Assembly (NCBI GenBank): GCA_020631475.1
Contig: JAHDHE010000001.1
Span: 2,114-66,113, forward strand
Direction of reading: 5' to 3'
Length of the DNA: 64,000 nt
From: Tenacibaculum sp.
Lineage (GTDB): Bacteria; Bacteroidota; Bacteroidia; Flavobacteriales; Flavobacteriaceae
In this document: piece by piece, positions 18,021 through 27,349 of the stretch
How the letters are laid out: every line of letters starts with the position of its first letter
Position numbering within the stretch: the stretch's first letter is position 1
Position numbers and translations under genes: made by a program
The notes under the pieces: generated by a model
What the model was told of the DNA's origin: nothing
What the model saw: only the letters and a program-made list of their open reading frames with translations
The model's database searches: none

Positions 18021-19814
18021 TTATAGTTCAAATATTTCTAAGGCTTTAGTAACTAATTTTTCAGTTCTACTTTCAATATTTTCTTGTTTCCAAGTAGGAG
18101 TGTCTTTTAACTCATCATTTAAAACCAAACCATTATTAAACCCTATACTATTACCATTTTTATCTTTCTTGGTTTGTTTAGCATCTAAAGGCATATCACT
18201 TAATTGAGAATTATAACCTGTAAGCGTTAGGTTACCTAATTTATGTACAAACTTTTCTCTGATTAAATTAGCCGTTTCTTTATCTCCATTAGCTACCATT
18301 TCAATCCAGTGAGGCTTCATGTTTTTACCTTGAGGCAATACATGTTCAATAGTCCAAATAAATTTATTTTTACTTCTTTCATAGAAATTTTTATACCCCT
18401 CTCTATCATTATTTTGTGCTAATTCTAAACTAGACAAAATATACCTAGTAGCTCCTACATTTTCTTCATAAAGATTACCCTTTAATTTTTCTTCAAAATA
18501 TTCATTTGTAGCAGGTTTTCCATATTTAATAAGAGCCTGTTTGACTTCTTGGTAATTATACGAGTCAGCATTGTTTAGCTGTTCAATAATATCCATAAAG
18601 TAATTTGTTAAATCTCTTGTAGGTGGTGTGTCTGTAACATTTCTTCTAATGAAATATCTACATAATAGGTTGATAAGTTCTATTTTTTCATTTTCTGATA
18701 GTTTAAATTTCTTTTCAAGAAATAATAGTAACATATAAGCATCTGCACCATTTACATTTTCTAAATTTCTTAAAGTTCTTATTAATTCAGTAGAATACTC
18801 AGTATTTTCATACTGTATGTTTTTTGAGTATATAATAGAAGTCTCTTCCAATTTTGTAAATATACCTGCTACATCTCTATTTATTAATTGCTCATAAATA
18901 TCAATTAAATTAGACCTTAATGCTTTTGGCTTTCTATCTACTTTTACCTTATCATTTAACCTAAAAGCATTATAATATTGCCTTAAAAACCTTTCCTGCA
19001 CTTTATAATTATCTGTTAAATTTATTAGAATATCATTCCATCTATCAAAATTTTCATCTAAACTTTGGTTATTATCCACTTTTTCTAAGTGTCCTAATAA
19101 TTTATTCTTTATAAGGTCAATAGCAGATAATGGTACACCTCTATTATTTAAAGTTTCAAATAATATAAAAGCATCTGAATGAGTTGCAACATCTATTTTT
19201 ACTAAAGTAGCTGCATTTAATTTGGTTAAAAGACTTTGCACTTTATTAAAGTTAAATAATTTGTTACCTTCTTTGTCTTCTGCATCTAATCTTTCATTAA
19301 AGTATTGAAGAGCTTTAGCAATTCTTCTATTGCCATAATTTTTAGGTTTGTTTAACTTTCTAAAGGCAGGAATAACTACAGAAAAAGCATACTTATAATC
19401 TTCATTATTGCTATTTGAATAAGATGGAAATAGTCTAATAGTTTTATTATCATTAATAATTATTCTGTTTCTTAAAGTCATTAACTCTAATAACTTTTCC
19501 ATATCTTCTTTATCTGGAATATTATCTTGTAAATACCTATATATTGCCAAATAAAACAAACTAATGGTAGTCATTCTTTGTTGTCCATCTACCATTTCTA
19601 AAGTAGCTGGTTTTAAAGGGTCTGGTTGTGTATTTATACAAATGATAGAACCTAGAAAGTGTCCTCCACTACCGTCATTAACATCATCAAAAAGTGCTTC
19701 CCAATTACTTTTACCCCAAGTGTATTCTCTTTGGTATTTTGGTATATGATAAGTGGCTTTGTGGTCTGTGCTATATAATTCTGATAAAGGTTTATTATCT
19801 GTATTTTGTATCAT
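18021..19814 (-). CDS. DUF262/DUF1524 protein (GmrSD-like HNH endonuclease)
   Basis: A 597-residue protein with the DUF262 ParB-like N terminus (IPKYQREYTWGKSNWEALF, HFLGSI, MVDGQQRMTTISLFYLAIY) and a C-terminal DUF1524 HNH nuclease (IWTIEHVLPQGKN, KLGNLTLTGYNSQLSD). The same domain pair occurs in GmrSD, a Type IV restriction enzyme against glucosylated hydroxymethylcytosine DNA, and in BrxU. NTP-dependent cleavage of modified phage DNA is therefore likely. It lies 13 bases after the PD-(D/E)XK gene and 3 before DUF2779, so all three are probably co-transcribed. Confidence 0.88.
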   Translation of the reverse strand: MIQNTDNKPLSELYSTDHKATYHIPKYQREYTWGKSNWEALFDDVNDGSGGHFLGSIICINTQPDPLKPATLEMVDGQQRMTTISLFYLAIYRYLQDNIPDKEDMEKLLELMTLRNRIIINDNKTIRLFPSYSNSNNEDYKYAFSVVIPAFRKLNKPKNYGNRRIAKALQYFNERLDAEDKEGNKLFNFNKVQSLLTKLNAATLVKIDVATHSDAFILFETLNNRGVPLSAIDLIKNKLLGHLEKVDNNQSLDENFDRWNDILINLTDNYKVQERFLRQYYNAFRLNDKVKVDRKPKALRSNLIDIYEQLINRDVAGIFTKLEETSIIYSKNIQYENTEYSTELIRTLRNLENVNGADAYMLLLFLEKKFKLSENEKIELINLLCRYFIRRNVTDTPPTRDLTNYFMDIIEQLNNADSYNYQEVKQALIKYGKPATNEYFEEKLKGNLYEENVGATRYILSSLELAQNNDREGYKNFYERSKNKFIWTIEHVLPQGKNMKPHWIEMVANGDKETANLIREKFVHKLGNLTLTGYNSQLSDMPLDAKQTKKDKNGNSIGFNNGLVLNDELKDTPTWKQENIESRTEKLVTKALEIFEL

Positions 19815-19827
19815 ATCCTTTTTAACT

Positions 19828-20844
19828 CTATTTAATATTCCAATTTAACTCATTATTACTTTTAATAATCTCTAATAATTCATCAAAAGATTTTGTAAAC
19901 CATTCTTTTATTGTTTTATCTGAGTTTTCATCATTTAAAAAATCAGCGAGATTCTTAGTTTTATATATACAAGAACCATACTCATATTTTATCAAGTTAA
20001 AATCTGTATTATTAATATCAATATTATTAAACAACTGGTATTGTTCATGGTCTGAATTCAAATATATTTGAGTATTTAGTTGAAGTGTTTCAAATTGAAT
20101 AGAATATAATATTTCTGAATACTTATTGCTTTCAGATTTTAAGACAAATTCATTAAGATGACAAAATCTATTATTCTCTTTTAACTGTTTCCAATTAAAA
20201 TTTCTATCATAATTTTTCGGATAAAACCTATTATTAAATTCATCTTTAGAATTTTCGATATGAAACTCAATAATTTCAATCGATTTATTTAAATTCTCCA
20301 AAGCAAGTAAATTATTTATTTTCAAAGCATTATCCTGCTGCATATTAAATCTTTTTAAAAATTCTATATAGTTATTAATTAATTTGTACTCTGCTGCATA
20401 GAGTTTTAAGAAATTTGCAATTTCAAACCATTTAAATTGTTTAAAATTATAGGCTTCATATTCTCTGTCTAGATTTTTTGGTTCAGAGTATTTTGTACAA
20501 TAGAATAAATATTTTTTCTTATCCGTATAATACAAATCTAATACTCTACCATACCTAAGTAATTGTTCAACCCCTTCTTTTGACTCTACTTTATTCTCTA
20601 TAAAGCAAACATTTTCTTCTCCTATTAAAGCAAAGTCTATAATACAGTTGGTATATTCTTTTAAATCTTTTTTTAATTGAGTTACTACTTTATAATTATC
20701 ATTAGGAAGCTCTAAAAAATTTGTGAATGCTACTTTTATTTCTTCATACAACTTTAAAATACCTGCAAAACATTCTGTATTAAAATCTTCTAAAGGCGTT
20801 TTATTAGAATTATTTTTATACAGATTAAAAAGTTCATTAACCAT
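19828..20844 (-). CDS. PD-(D/E)XK nuclease family protein
   Basis: A 338-residue protein with a single recognisable PD-(D/E)XK core: CIIDFALIGEENVCFIENKV, where the Asp and the ENK form the metal site, followed by the GVEQLLRYGRVLD helix. This matches the PDDEXK_4 group of stand-alone nucleases that are common next to restriction genes. It starts 30 bases after the Type III Res gene. It may nick or degrade restricted DNA; a direct partner role with Res is inferred only from position. Confidence 0.8.
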   Translation of the reverse strand: MVNELFNLYKNNSNKTPLEDFNTECFAGILKLYEEIKVAFTNFLELPNDNYKVVTQLKKDLKEYTNCIIDFALIGEENVCFIENKVESKEGVEQLLRYGRVLDLYYTDKKKYLFYCTKYSEPKNLDREYEAYNFKQFKWFEIANFLKLYAAEYKLINNYIEFLKRFNMQQDNALKINNLLALENLNKSIEIIEFHIENSKDEFNNRFYPKNYDRNFNWKQLKENNRFCHLNEFVLKSESNKYSEILYSIQFETLQLNTQIYLNSDHEQYQLFNNIDINNTDFNLIKYEYGSCIYKTKNLADFLNDENSDKTIKEWFTKSFDELLEIIKSNNELNWNIK

Positions 20845-20874
20845 TATTAAAACTTTATTTTTTTACAACTGATT

Positions 20875-23553
20875 TTACAAACCTTTTAAAACCTCTATAA
20901 CACTATGAGCTGTGTAGGTGTTTTCTACTTTTGCACTTTGAAAAACCATAAAATATTTGAATTTTTCACCTGCTAATTTTTCCCAAGTTTTACCTAAAAT
21001 ATTTTTACTTCTACTATCTTCATTTACTCTATCGTCTCCCTTAGTTTCAAGTAAAATGATGTTTCCTTTTTTAGTGTAAAGTATAAAGTCTGGATAGTGA
21101 TTAGAACTATATCCATTTAAAGCATATCCTTTTCCTCTTTCAAAGTTCCTATGCCAAAAAACAATATTATCTAAAGAAGCAACCTCTAAAATCATAGACT
21201 GCTCATAATTATTCATTTTTCCCTCTCTTTCATACAAAGACTTATTGATGTTAGTACTAAGGTTTAAAGGAGTAATTTTATCTGGAAACTCAAAATTATC
21301 TCTAACTGTTATTTTATTGCTATCTATTAAAACCTTAAACCTTTCTTTAGCATAAGCAGATGATAAAATATTGATTTTATCTTTTATTCTTTTTACATAA
21401 ATAAAATCATTCTCTACTATATCTCTAATTTGTTCATTGGTTAAATTATCAAAAACTCTATTGACATATTTTTTCAGCTCTTGCTCCTTAATAGGCGTCA
21501 TATCTCCTAATTTAGAAACCACCATACTACTTACTTGATTTATTTGCGATTCTTTGGGAGTAGATAAAATATTATCAATTAATATATCCTTAGCTCTTTT
21601 ATTAATATTTTTAACTATAGCTGTTCCCTTTACCTCATCAAAATCTACTGCAATAATATCTTTAGAAATTTCATCAAAAGTTACTTCTGTATTATATTTA
21701 GACAGCTTAAAACCATCTAATAAGGCATTTTTATGTAATAGTTGCCATTCTTCATTTAACTCAGGAAATAAACCACTTTGTAAATCATCTTTTTTCTCTA
21801 TGAAAAACTGAGGAAGCTTAATTGCATTTGCCATTTCACTATATTCCTCAATCATTTTATAAATTGGTGGTGTGGTTTTCATAACTTCTGTAAATATTGA
21901 GGTAGTATCATCTATTTCTAGTTCATTTACTTTTTGGTCAAATTCCTTTCCTTGTTCTTCTGCTTTTTGAGTAATCGTAGTAAGTAGTGGATTATCTTTT
22001 TCTATACTTTCTAAAGTTACTTCTTCATTAGGATTATATTGTATCTCTGAAACATTAAAATCTTCGTCGCTAGCAGATGTATTTTCTATTTTTGAGTCTT
22101 CTTGCTCAAATAAATCTTGTGTTAATACCTCATTAGGAGTTAGTATTTCTTCTGGTTGTTCTTCAGCATAATAATCATCTTTACTAAACCCTGCTTCTTG
22201 TAAACCTTTTACTATGTTTTCTAAAGTATCATTAAATTTTGCAGATGCAGTTAACACAAAAGACATATTCAATAAAGCATTTTGGTGTTTTACTACATAA
22301 GGTTGTCTTAATACCCTACCTAAAATTTGCTCTACCTCAACAGCGGAAGATTTATCTGCTAAAGAAGCAAGAATATAGGCATTTGGGCAATCCCATCCCT
22401 CTTTTAAAGCATTTACAGTAATAATATATCTTACCTTACAGTCTTTAGCACCTAAATCAATACCCTTTAATTCATCTATACCACTGGTTTTAATTTTTAT
22501 TTGTTCCTCTGGTATTTGTAAGGCTACTAATTTTTCTTTTATTCTTTGAAATGTAGTATTGTTTTTTCCTTTAATGTTTGACTGTGCTTGAAATAGTATG
22601 ATAGGTCTAATGTATTTACCTGTAGCTTTTTCTTCTTCATTAGCTATTAACTCTAACTTTCTTTGAAGATGTAATGCACTAGTAATAACCTCCTCTTTTT
22701 TATGGTGGTTATACACTACAACAGGTAATTTTACCATGTTTTCTTTTTTCAACGCTAAAGCATTTACGTAAGAAATAATATTGCTATTCTCTTTTGGTGT
22801 AGCTGTTAAATCTAATACTAATGATGGATTTAAATTATTCAGCATTTCTACACTTAAATCACTTTCTGCATTGTGGCTTTCATCTACTACTACAATAGGA
22901 TTCAAACTTCTTATAACATTAATTAATGCTGTTTCATCTGTATCTGGAATAACTAAATATTTATCTACAATGGTATTTCTAAAAGACTCTAAAGCACCAT
23001 TTTCTTGATACACTTTTCTATCATCCTTCTTTCTACTATTAATTCTTAAACTACTAAAGTTGAAAACAAAAATATTGAGCTGTTCTGTTACTGAGGTTGG
23101 GTTAAAATTTGCTCCTTGTAGTAGCTGGTCTTTTTCATATACCTCAACTCTATTACCAAACAGCGTGTTTAATTTTTCTCTATATGGATGATTGGAATTT
23201 GATAAATTATTAACCGTTTGTTGTAATAGGTTAGACCAAGGTACTAACCAAACTACAGCTTTTGCATTTCCTTTATTAAAATGTTTGTTAATACTATGTA
23301 AAGCATTTACTGCTATAAAAGTTTTACCTCCAGCAGTTGGAACTTTAACAGCAATATGTACCGCTCCAGGTATATTATTTTTATATGGTTTCATTCCTTC
23401 AAAAGAACCATCTAGTTGCGGAGTATAAGGCATTCCTAGTTTGTCTTCCCAATACTTATTATAAGCCTTTGCAGGAGTTGGGTTCTTTTGCACATATGCT
23501 AAAAACTTTTCTAAGTCTTTAATTACTGAATGCTGGTATGGTTTTAATTCCAT
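20875..23553 (-). CDS. res: Type III restriction endonuclease Res subunit
   Basis: An 892-residue SF2 helicase-nuclease. Walker A is PTAGGKT (72-78), the DEAD-box equivalent is VVDESHN (about 223), and the motif VI region is VEQILGRVLRQP. The C terminus carries a PD-(D/E)XK nuclease (YPDFILYTKKGNIILLETKG, about 820-840). Length fits Type III Res proteins, which track DNA with Mod and cut when two unmethylated sites meet. The Mod gene is upstream on the same strand but is separated from it by two other genes and a hairpin. Confidence 0.9.
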   Translation of the reverse strand: MELKPYQHSVIKDLEKFLAYVQKNPTPAKAYNKYWEDKLGMPYTPQLDGSFEGMKPYKNNIPGAVHIAVKVPTAGGKTFIAVNALHSINKHFNKGNAKAVVWLVPWSNLLQQTVNNLSNSNHPYREKLNTLFGNRVEVYEKDQLLQGANFNPTSVTEQLNIFVFNFSSLRINSRKKDDRKVYQENGALESFRNTIVDKYLVIPDTDETALINVIRSLNPIVVVDESHNAESDLSVEMLNNLNPSLVLDLTATPKENSNIISYVNALALKKENMVKLPVVVYNHHKKEEVITSALHLQRKLELIANEEEKATGKYIRPIILFQAQSNIKGKNNTTFQRIKEKLVALQIPEEQIKIKTSGIDELKGIDLGAKDCKVRYIITVNALKEGWDCPNAYILASLADKSSAVEVEQILGRVLRQPYVVKHQNALLNMSFVLTASAKFNDTLENIVKGLQEAGFSKDDYYAEEQPEEILTPNEVLTQDLFEQEDSKIENTSASDEDFNVSEIQYNPNEEVTLESIEKDNPLLTTITQKAEEQGKEFDQKVNELEIDDTTSIFTEVMKTTPPIYKMIEEYSEMANAIKLPQFFIEKKDDLQSGLFPELNEEWQLLHKNALLDGFKLSKYNTEVTFDEISKDIIAVDFDEVKGTAIVKNINKRAKDILIDNILSTPKESQINQVSSMVVSKLGDMTPIKEQELKKYVNRVFDNLTNEQIRDIVENDFIYVKRIKDKINILSSAYAKERFKVLIDSNKITVRDNFEFPDKITPLNLSTNINKSLYEREGKMNNYEQSMILEVASLDNIVFWHRNFERGKGYALNGYSSNHYPDFILYTKKGNIILLETKGDDRVNEDSRSKNILGKTWEKLAGEKFKYFMVFQSAKVENTYTAHSVIEVLKGL

Positions 23554-23634
23554 TTATTATACTGTTTTCAATTTAGTTATGTTTACAATTTTGCTAAAAT
23601 TGTTAAAAACTTATTGAGATTTAATTTTATATTA

Positions 23635-23711
23635 TATATTTGCAACGTGTTCATCCTACCATATGGAGGAAGGAAATCGAAAAACGCAAGTCTTGATACT
23701 CTGCGTTTTTT
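23635..23711 (+). ncRNA. Possible small RNA between the Type III res and the RNase-like gene
   Basis: On the plus strand, ATTG (23613-23616) and TATATTTG (23635-23642) fit a Bacteroidota promoter with an 18-base spacer. A transcript would begin near 23649 and run into a hairpin (AAAAACGCA 23680-23688, TGCGTTTTT 23702-23710) with a T run, giving about 60-65 bases. It is antisense to the direction of the surrounding genes and holds only a 19-codon frame. The hairpin would also terminate the minus-strand unit above it, so a plain terminator is the simpler reading. Confidence 0.3.
23680..23711. terminator. Bidirectional hairpin between the upstream gene pair and Res
   Basis: AAAAACGCA (23680-23688) pairs with TGCGTTTTT (23702-23710). 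It lies 6 bases after the stop of the 23717-24232 gene on the minus strand, which suggests that Res starts a separate transcript. Confidence 0.65.
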
Positions 23712-23716
23712 GCGTT

Positions 23717-24232
23717 TTATAACACCTCACTTAATTTTCTTTTATACTTATTCTTAATCTTATTTTTATCCCTACCTCTTAAATAATACGCTGTAAGAAA
23801 GTAGTAGTATTCTTCATTATCTGCTTCTGGATTTGTTTTAGGCTCTAGTACAATTACATAATATTCATCTTCATCATAAATATAGGTTCGCTTTCCATTT
23901 TTATCTTTTGCACTAAAAATTAAAACATTCTCTTTCTTTTTCTCTTCTATATGATATTTCACCCAATGAAGTCTTTGCGACCTATGAATATCAAAATCTC
24001 TCTTTTTTGTTTTTTCATCAACAACTACAGTAGTTAAATGTTTAAATAAAATATCTACTGGCAGCTCATCTTCTCTATTTATAGGTCTAATTATTTTGCC
24101 TCTAAAAGCAAATCCTTCATTATCTCTAATATCTCTATCAAAAATCCTCATTAACGAGGCATTTCTATCAGGAATACTTAAACCACCAATATCCAATAAA
24201 CTGTTATATCTCTTTAATAAATTCAGGGGCAT
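23717..24232 (-). CDS. Uncharacterised protein, possible BECR-fold RNase
   Basis: A 171-residue protein I cannot name with certainty. The C-terminal half shows an order reminiscent of phage barnase-EndoU-ColicinE5/D-RelE (BECR/PBECR-type) nucleases. It has a basic block DIHRSQRLHWVKYHIEEK, a strand LIFSAKDKNGKRTYIYD, a strand YYVIVLEP, then YYYFLTAYYLRGRDKNKIK. The His and Arg in the first block and the Tyr/Arg near the end would be catalytic candidates. It starts 2 bases after the DUF3800 gene and is probably translated with it. The RNase suggestion is inference only. Confidence 0.5.
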   Translation of the reverse strand: MPLNLLKRYNSLLDIGGLSIPDRNASLMRIFDRDIRDNEGFAFRGKIIRPINREDELPVDILFKHLTTVVVDEKTKKRDFDIHRSQRLHWVKYHIEEKKKENVLIFSAKDKNGKRTYIYDEDEYYVIVLEPKTNPEADNEEYYYFLTAYYLRGRDKNKIKNKYKRKLSEVL

Positions 24233-24234
24233 AG

Positions 24235-24903
24235 TTATCTTAAATCAATAAAAAATAAATTAAACTCTTTATCATATGAAGTTTGAGTTAATGATTGGTT
24301 AGTATGATGCTTTATTCTATTAATCAACTTTACTTTAGCTTCTACTCTTGGGGTGTGATTTAGGTTATAAGATAAAGCTCCCATAAGCACATCTGTTATT
24401 TGTAACAAAATACTTTCGTGAGACCTAATATTTTGAATATTTCTAAAAACACCATACTTGGTATTTAGAATCTCTTTTAACTTTTCTACCTTATAAGCAC
24501 TTAAATCATCCTTTATATCTAAATAAACATTATATACATAGTTTGACTTGATATTATGATTTAACAAGTAATAAAACATCTTATAGTAAAACGTATCAAA
24601 ATCTTGATTAAAAGAACCATTATTAATTTTAGACTTATCTATTACAATAGCTCTAAATCTTAAATCGGTAGCAAAAAAATAGTCTATAAGTTCTTTATAA
24701 AACTCGTATTGAGAACTAGACACATTACTCCACTTTATTTCTCCTGCAAAATGATGCTTTTCTTTTAGTGTTTTGATATACTGCGTATGTAATTTTATTT
24801 GCGGATAAGCACAACTTACATAACTAAGTAACATAAAATTTTGATGGTCGTTTTCTAAATGACAACTTTCATCACAATATAGATTAAATGTTTTTGATGC
24901 CAT
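24235..24903 (-). CDS. DUF3800 protein (RNase H-fold)
   Basis: A 222-residue DUF3800 protein. The diagnostic blocks are FNLYCDES (Asp11), AGEIKWSN, VYLDIKDDLSAYK and ESILLQITDVLMGALSYN. Their acidic residues make up an RNase H-like active site, so nuclease activity on RNA or DNA is expected but not known in detail. DUF3800 genes are common in defence and mobile regions. It lies 4 bases after Mod and 2 bases before the RNase-like gene, so the three form a tight unit. Confidence 0.85.
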   Translation of the reverse strand: MASKTFNLYCDESCHLENDHQNFMLLSYVSCAYPQIKLHTQYIKTLKEKHHFAGEIKWSNVSSSQYEFYKELIDYFFATDLRFRAIVIDKSKINNGSFNQDFDTFYYKMFYYLLNHNIKSNYVYNVYLDIKDDLSAYKVEKLKEILNTKYGVFRNIQNIRSHESILLQITDVLMGALSYNLNHTPRVEAKVKLINRIKHHTNQSLTQTSYDKEFNLFFIDLR

Positions 24904-24907
24904 AACT

Positions 24908-26581
24908 TTAAAATCTTGTAATATCTCTTGGTATTTTTTTAAATACTATATGGTATTTATCCATTAACTTTTGGTCTAACAAACACAAATCTGCATAAAT
25001 AATATATTGACTAGCTTTTGTTTTTAGGGTTCTTAAATAGCTTTCATCTAATGTTGTTAAACTATCCTTTTCATAGTAAAAATAGTAAGCTGTATCATGC
25101 TTTTTACCTAATAAAAATTTTTCTTCTTGCTCTTTAAAAACATCTTTGGTTTCTGTGTACCAAACATACTCTAGTATTTTAGATAACGGTACATCTTCAT
25201 TTAGCATTTTATCTGCTTTGAATAGTGGTTGCCCTAACTCATAATAACTAAAATCTCCTCCAGTACCTTCAACTGCTTTTTTATCTTCTCCATAACCGTT
25301 AATTACTCTTTTTACTCTTTCAGCAGTAATGTCATTCGCGTAGTTTTCCATTTCTACTAAAATGAATTTTCTATTACCTCCATCTTGTTTATTTAGGTTT
25401 AAAACTGCATGTGCAGTAGTACCAGAACCTGCAAAAGAATCTAGGATGATTGCTTCTTTGTCTTTTATAGCAACATTAATCAGATATCTAATTAAATCTT
25501 TAGGTTTAGAGTAATCAAAATTTACTCCTATTGCACTTAATTCTTTTGAACTATGTCTATTCTCAAATTCAGAAATCAAATTAGTAGGTGTTTGTCCTTC
25601 TTCCTGTCTTTCTTTCAGCCATATTTTAGTATAGATATTCCATTTTGCTGGTTTAAGTTCTGAGTCAATTAAAACAGCATTTTTTGTTTTCTTATAAACA
25701 ATATTCCCTTTTAATTTTTCCTCTTTATATCTGTCAGCACTCCATCTCCAACAACCATCCTCTTTGTCTGGTAATACTTTTGCTGCATCTTCAGATTTTT
25801 CAGGCATTTTTTGACCAGGTGGAATAACTAAAGAACCATCAGGGCATTCAATAAAATACCTCTGATTTGGTCTAGAGTCTAAAGAAGATTGATATAAACC
25901 AAAAGCCCTATATCTTTCACCTTTTCTTTCACCCTCAGTTTCAACTTGGTTATATAGTTTTTTCACTAATTTTTCATCTAAGTCTGCTTTAAAATCTGAA
26001 ATTTTAGATTTATTCTTAGCATAAACTAATATATAGTCAATATTTGGCGAGAAATAATTCCCTTTGTTTCCTCCTGTCTTCATAACTCTAGAAACAATTC
26101 CACACTTGTTGTTAAAACCAAAAAGTTCATCACAAAGAAGTTTTAAACTCGCAATTTCATCATCTCCAATACTTATAAAAATAACTCCATCATCAGAAAT
26201 TAGTTTTTGTAAAAGCTTTAATCTAGGATACATCATGCATAACCATTTGTCATGCCTTGATAAATCTTCACTTTCTTTACCTACTATTTTACCTAACCAT
26301 TTTTTTATTTGAGGATGATTAACATTGTCATTATATTTCCACTCTTCATTACCTGTATTGTATGGAGGGTCTATATAAATACACTTTATTTTGCCTTCAT
26401 ATTCTGGCAATAAACTTTTAAGTGCTTCTAAATTATCACCATGTATAATTTTATTATCAGAAATAGTCTCTTTACTTTCTTTACCATTGGCAAAGGTGTA
26501 TTGTTTTTCTAATATTTTATAAGGCACATCTTGGTGGTGGTTAATTACCTTTTCTTTTCCTATCCAATTAAGTGTTGGCAT
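24908..26581 (-). CDS. mod: Type III DNA methyltransferase Mod subunit
   Basis: A 557-residue beta-class amino-methyltransferase. The catalytic motif IV is DPPYNTG (71-77) and the AdoMet-binding motif I is FAGSGTTAHAV (about 380-390). The order IV before I and the length fit Type III Mod, which provides sequence recognition and adenine methylation to the R-M complex. Recognition residues lie between the motifs and are not interpretable here. It is the first gene of the minus-strand cargo. Confidence 0.92.
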   Translation of the reverse strand: MPTLNWIGKEKVINHHQDVPYKILEKQYTFANGKESKETISDNKIIHGDNLEALKSLLPEYEGKIKCIYIDPPYNTGNEEWKYNDNVNHPQIKKWLGKIVGKESEDLSRHDKWLCMMYPRLKLLQKLISDDGVIFISIGDDEIASLKLLCDELFGFNNKCGIVSRVMKTGGNKGNYFSPNIDYILVYAKNKSKISDFKADLDEKLVKKLYNQVETEGERKGERYRAFGLYQSSLDSRPNQRYFIECPDGSLVIPPGQKMPEKSEDAAKVLPDKEDGCWRWSADRYKEEKLKGNIVYKKTKNAVLIDSELKPAKWNIYTKIWLKERQEEGQTPTNLISEFENRHSSKELSAIGVNFDYSKPKDLIRYLINVAIKDKEAIILDSFAGSGTTAHAVLNLNKQDGGNRKFILVEMENYANDITAERVKRVINGYGEDKKAVEGTGGDFSYYELGQPLFKADKMLNEDVPLSKILEYVWYTETKDVFKEQEEKFLLGKKHDTAYYFYYEKDSLTTLDESYLRTLKTKASQYIIYADLCLLDQKLMDKYHIVFKKIPRDITRF

Positions 26582-26859
26582 ACAGTTAAGTCTTTACTTC
26601 TTTTTTAGACTATAAAAATAGAGTTTTAATAATCCATAAAAAATTTTATAAAAATATTTTTTTACACTCCAATAATAAACACGTAAACTACCCCATATAA
26701 ACACCCCCACCCATTCTTAGGAGGAAAAACTCCCCCTGCCTTTATATATACAATATTTTTTTTCAAGCCAGTATAATAAACACAAGTTGAAAGCTGTGTT
26801 TCTCTACTTGTTATTTTATTGTTTCAAAAGGAAATACTCAACTTAAAAATTAAAAAAGA
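26582..26859. promoter_or_regulatory. Divergent intergenic region with hairpins
   Basis: This 278-base stretch separates mod (minus) from the next plus-strand gene. It contains a pyrimidine-rich block (26694-26715), a small GGAG/CTCC hairpin near 26720 and an inverted repeat AAACACA (26778-26784) and TGTGTTT (26795-26801). It presumably holds both promoters, but I see no exact TTTG-N19-TAnnTTTG match. Confidence 0.4.
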
Positions 26860-27237
26860 ATGGTAACAATTATCAACTACAAGGAAAGACAAAAAGAGGA
26901 TGGAACTACATTTTATGTTTTGGAAGTGCAAGGAGGTATAGAAATGATTAAGTCAAAAGCTACTGGTAATTTCTACGCTACAGCAAAAAAAGCCAATGTG
27001 CCTTCAACATTTGACGAAGCTATTTGCCAAGGCTTAATAGGTACTCAAATGGATGGAAGTATTAAAAAACAAGATTGTGAACCTTATGAGTACACTGTAA
27101 AAGAAACAGGAGAGGTTATAGAACTAACTCACACATATGTATTCTTACCACCAGAAGAAGTAGAGGTAATTCCACAAAATTCATTTAAAGCTGAAAACAT
27201 TTTTAGCAAGAATGGAATCTTAGAACCTACTATGTAA
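26860..27237 (+). CDS. Small conserved-type protein upstream of radC
   Basis: A 125-residue protein of unknown function. The N-terminal part (MVTIINYKERQKEDGTTFYV) looks like a short beta-rich DNA-binding or OB-like fold, followed by KSKATGNFYATAKKANVPST and a C-terminal acidic tail. Proteins of this appearance often precede JAB-domain RadC genes in Bacteroidota mobile elements. No motif identifies an activity. A long inverted repeat lies between it and radC. Confidence 0.7.
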   Translation: MVTIINYKERQKEDGTTFYVLEVQGGIEMIKSKATGNFYATAKKANVPSTFDEAICQGLIGTQMDGSIKKQDCEPYEYTVKETGEVIELTHTYVFLPPEEVEVIPQNSFKAENIFSKNGILEPTM

Positions 27238-27248
27238 CATTTTCTCTT

Positions 27249-27329
27249 ACCACCAGAATAATAAATTATATCAATTTGAGCCTTTCTTCTATGAACTTGA
27301 ATAATGGATATATTATTTATTCTGGTGGT
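27249..27329 (+). promoter_or_regulatory. Long inverted repeat upstream of radC
   Basis: ACCACCAGAATAA (27249-27261) is perfectly complementary to TTATTCTGGTGGT (27317-27329), giving a 13-base stem that can extend with bulges, around a loop of about 55 bases. Four Ts follow. It ends 21 bases before the radC ATG and may be an attenuator, terminator or protein site. Confidence 0.55.
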
Positions 27330-27349
27330 TTTATCAATCTCATATAATT

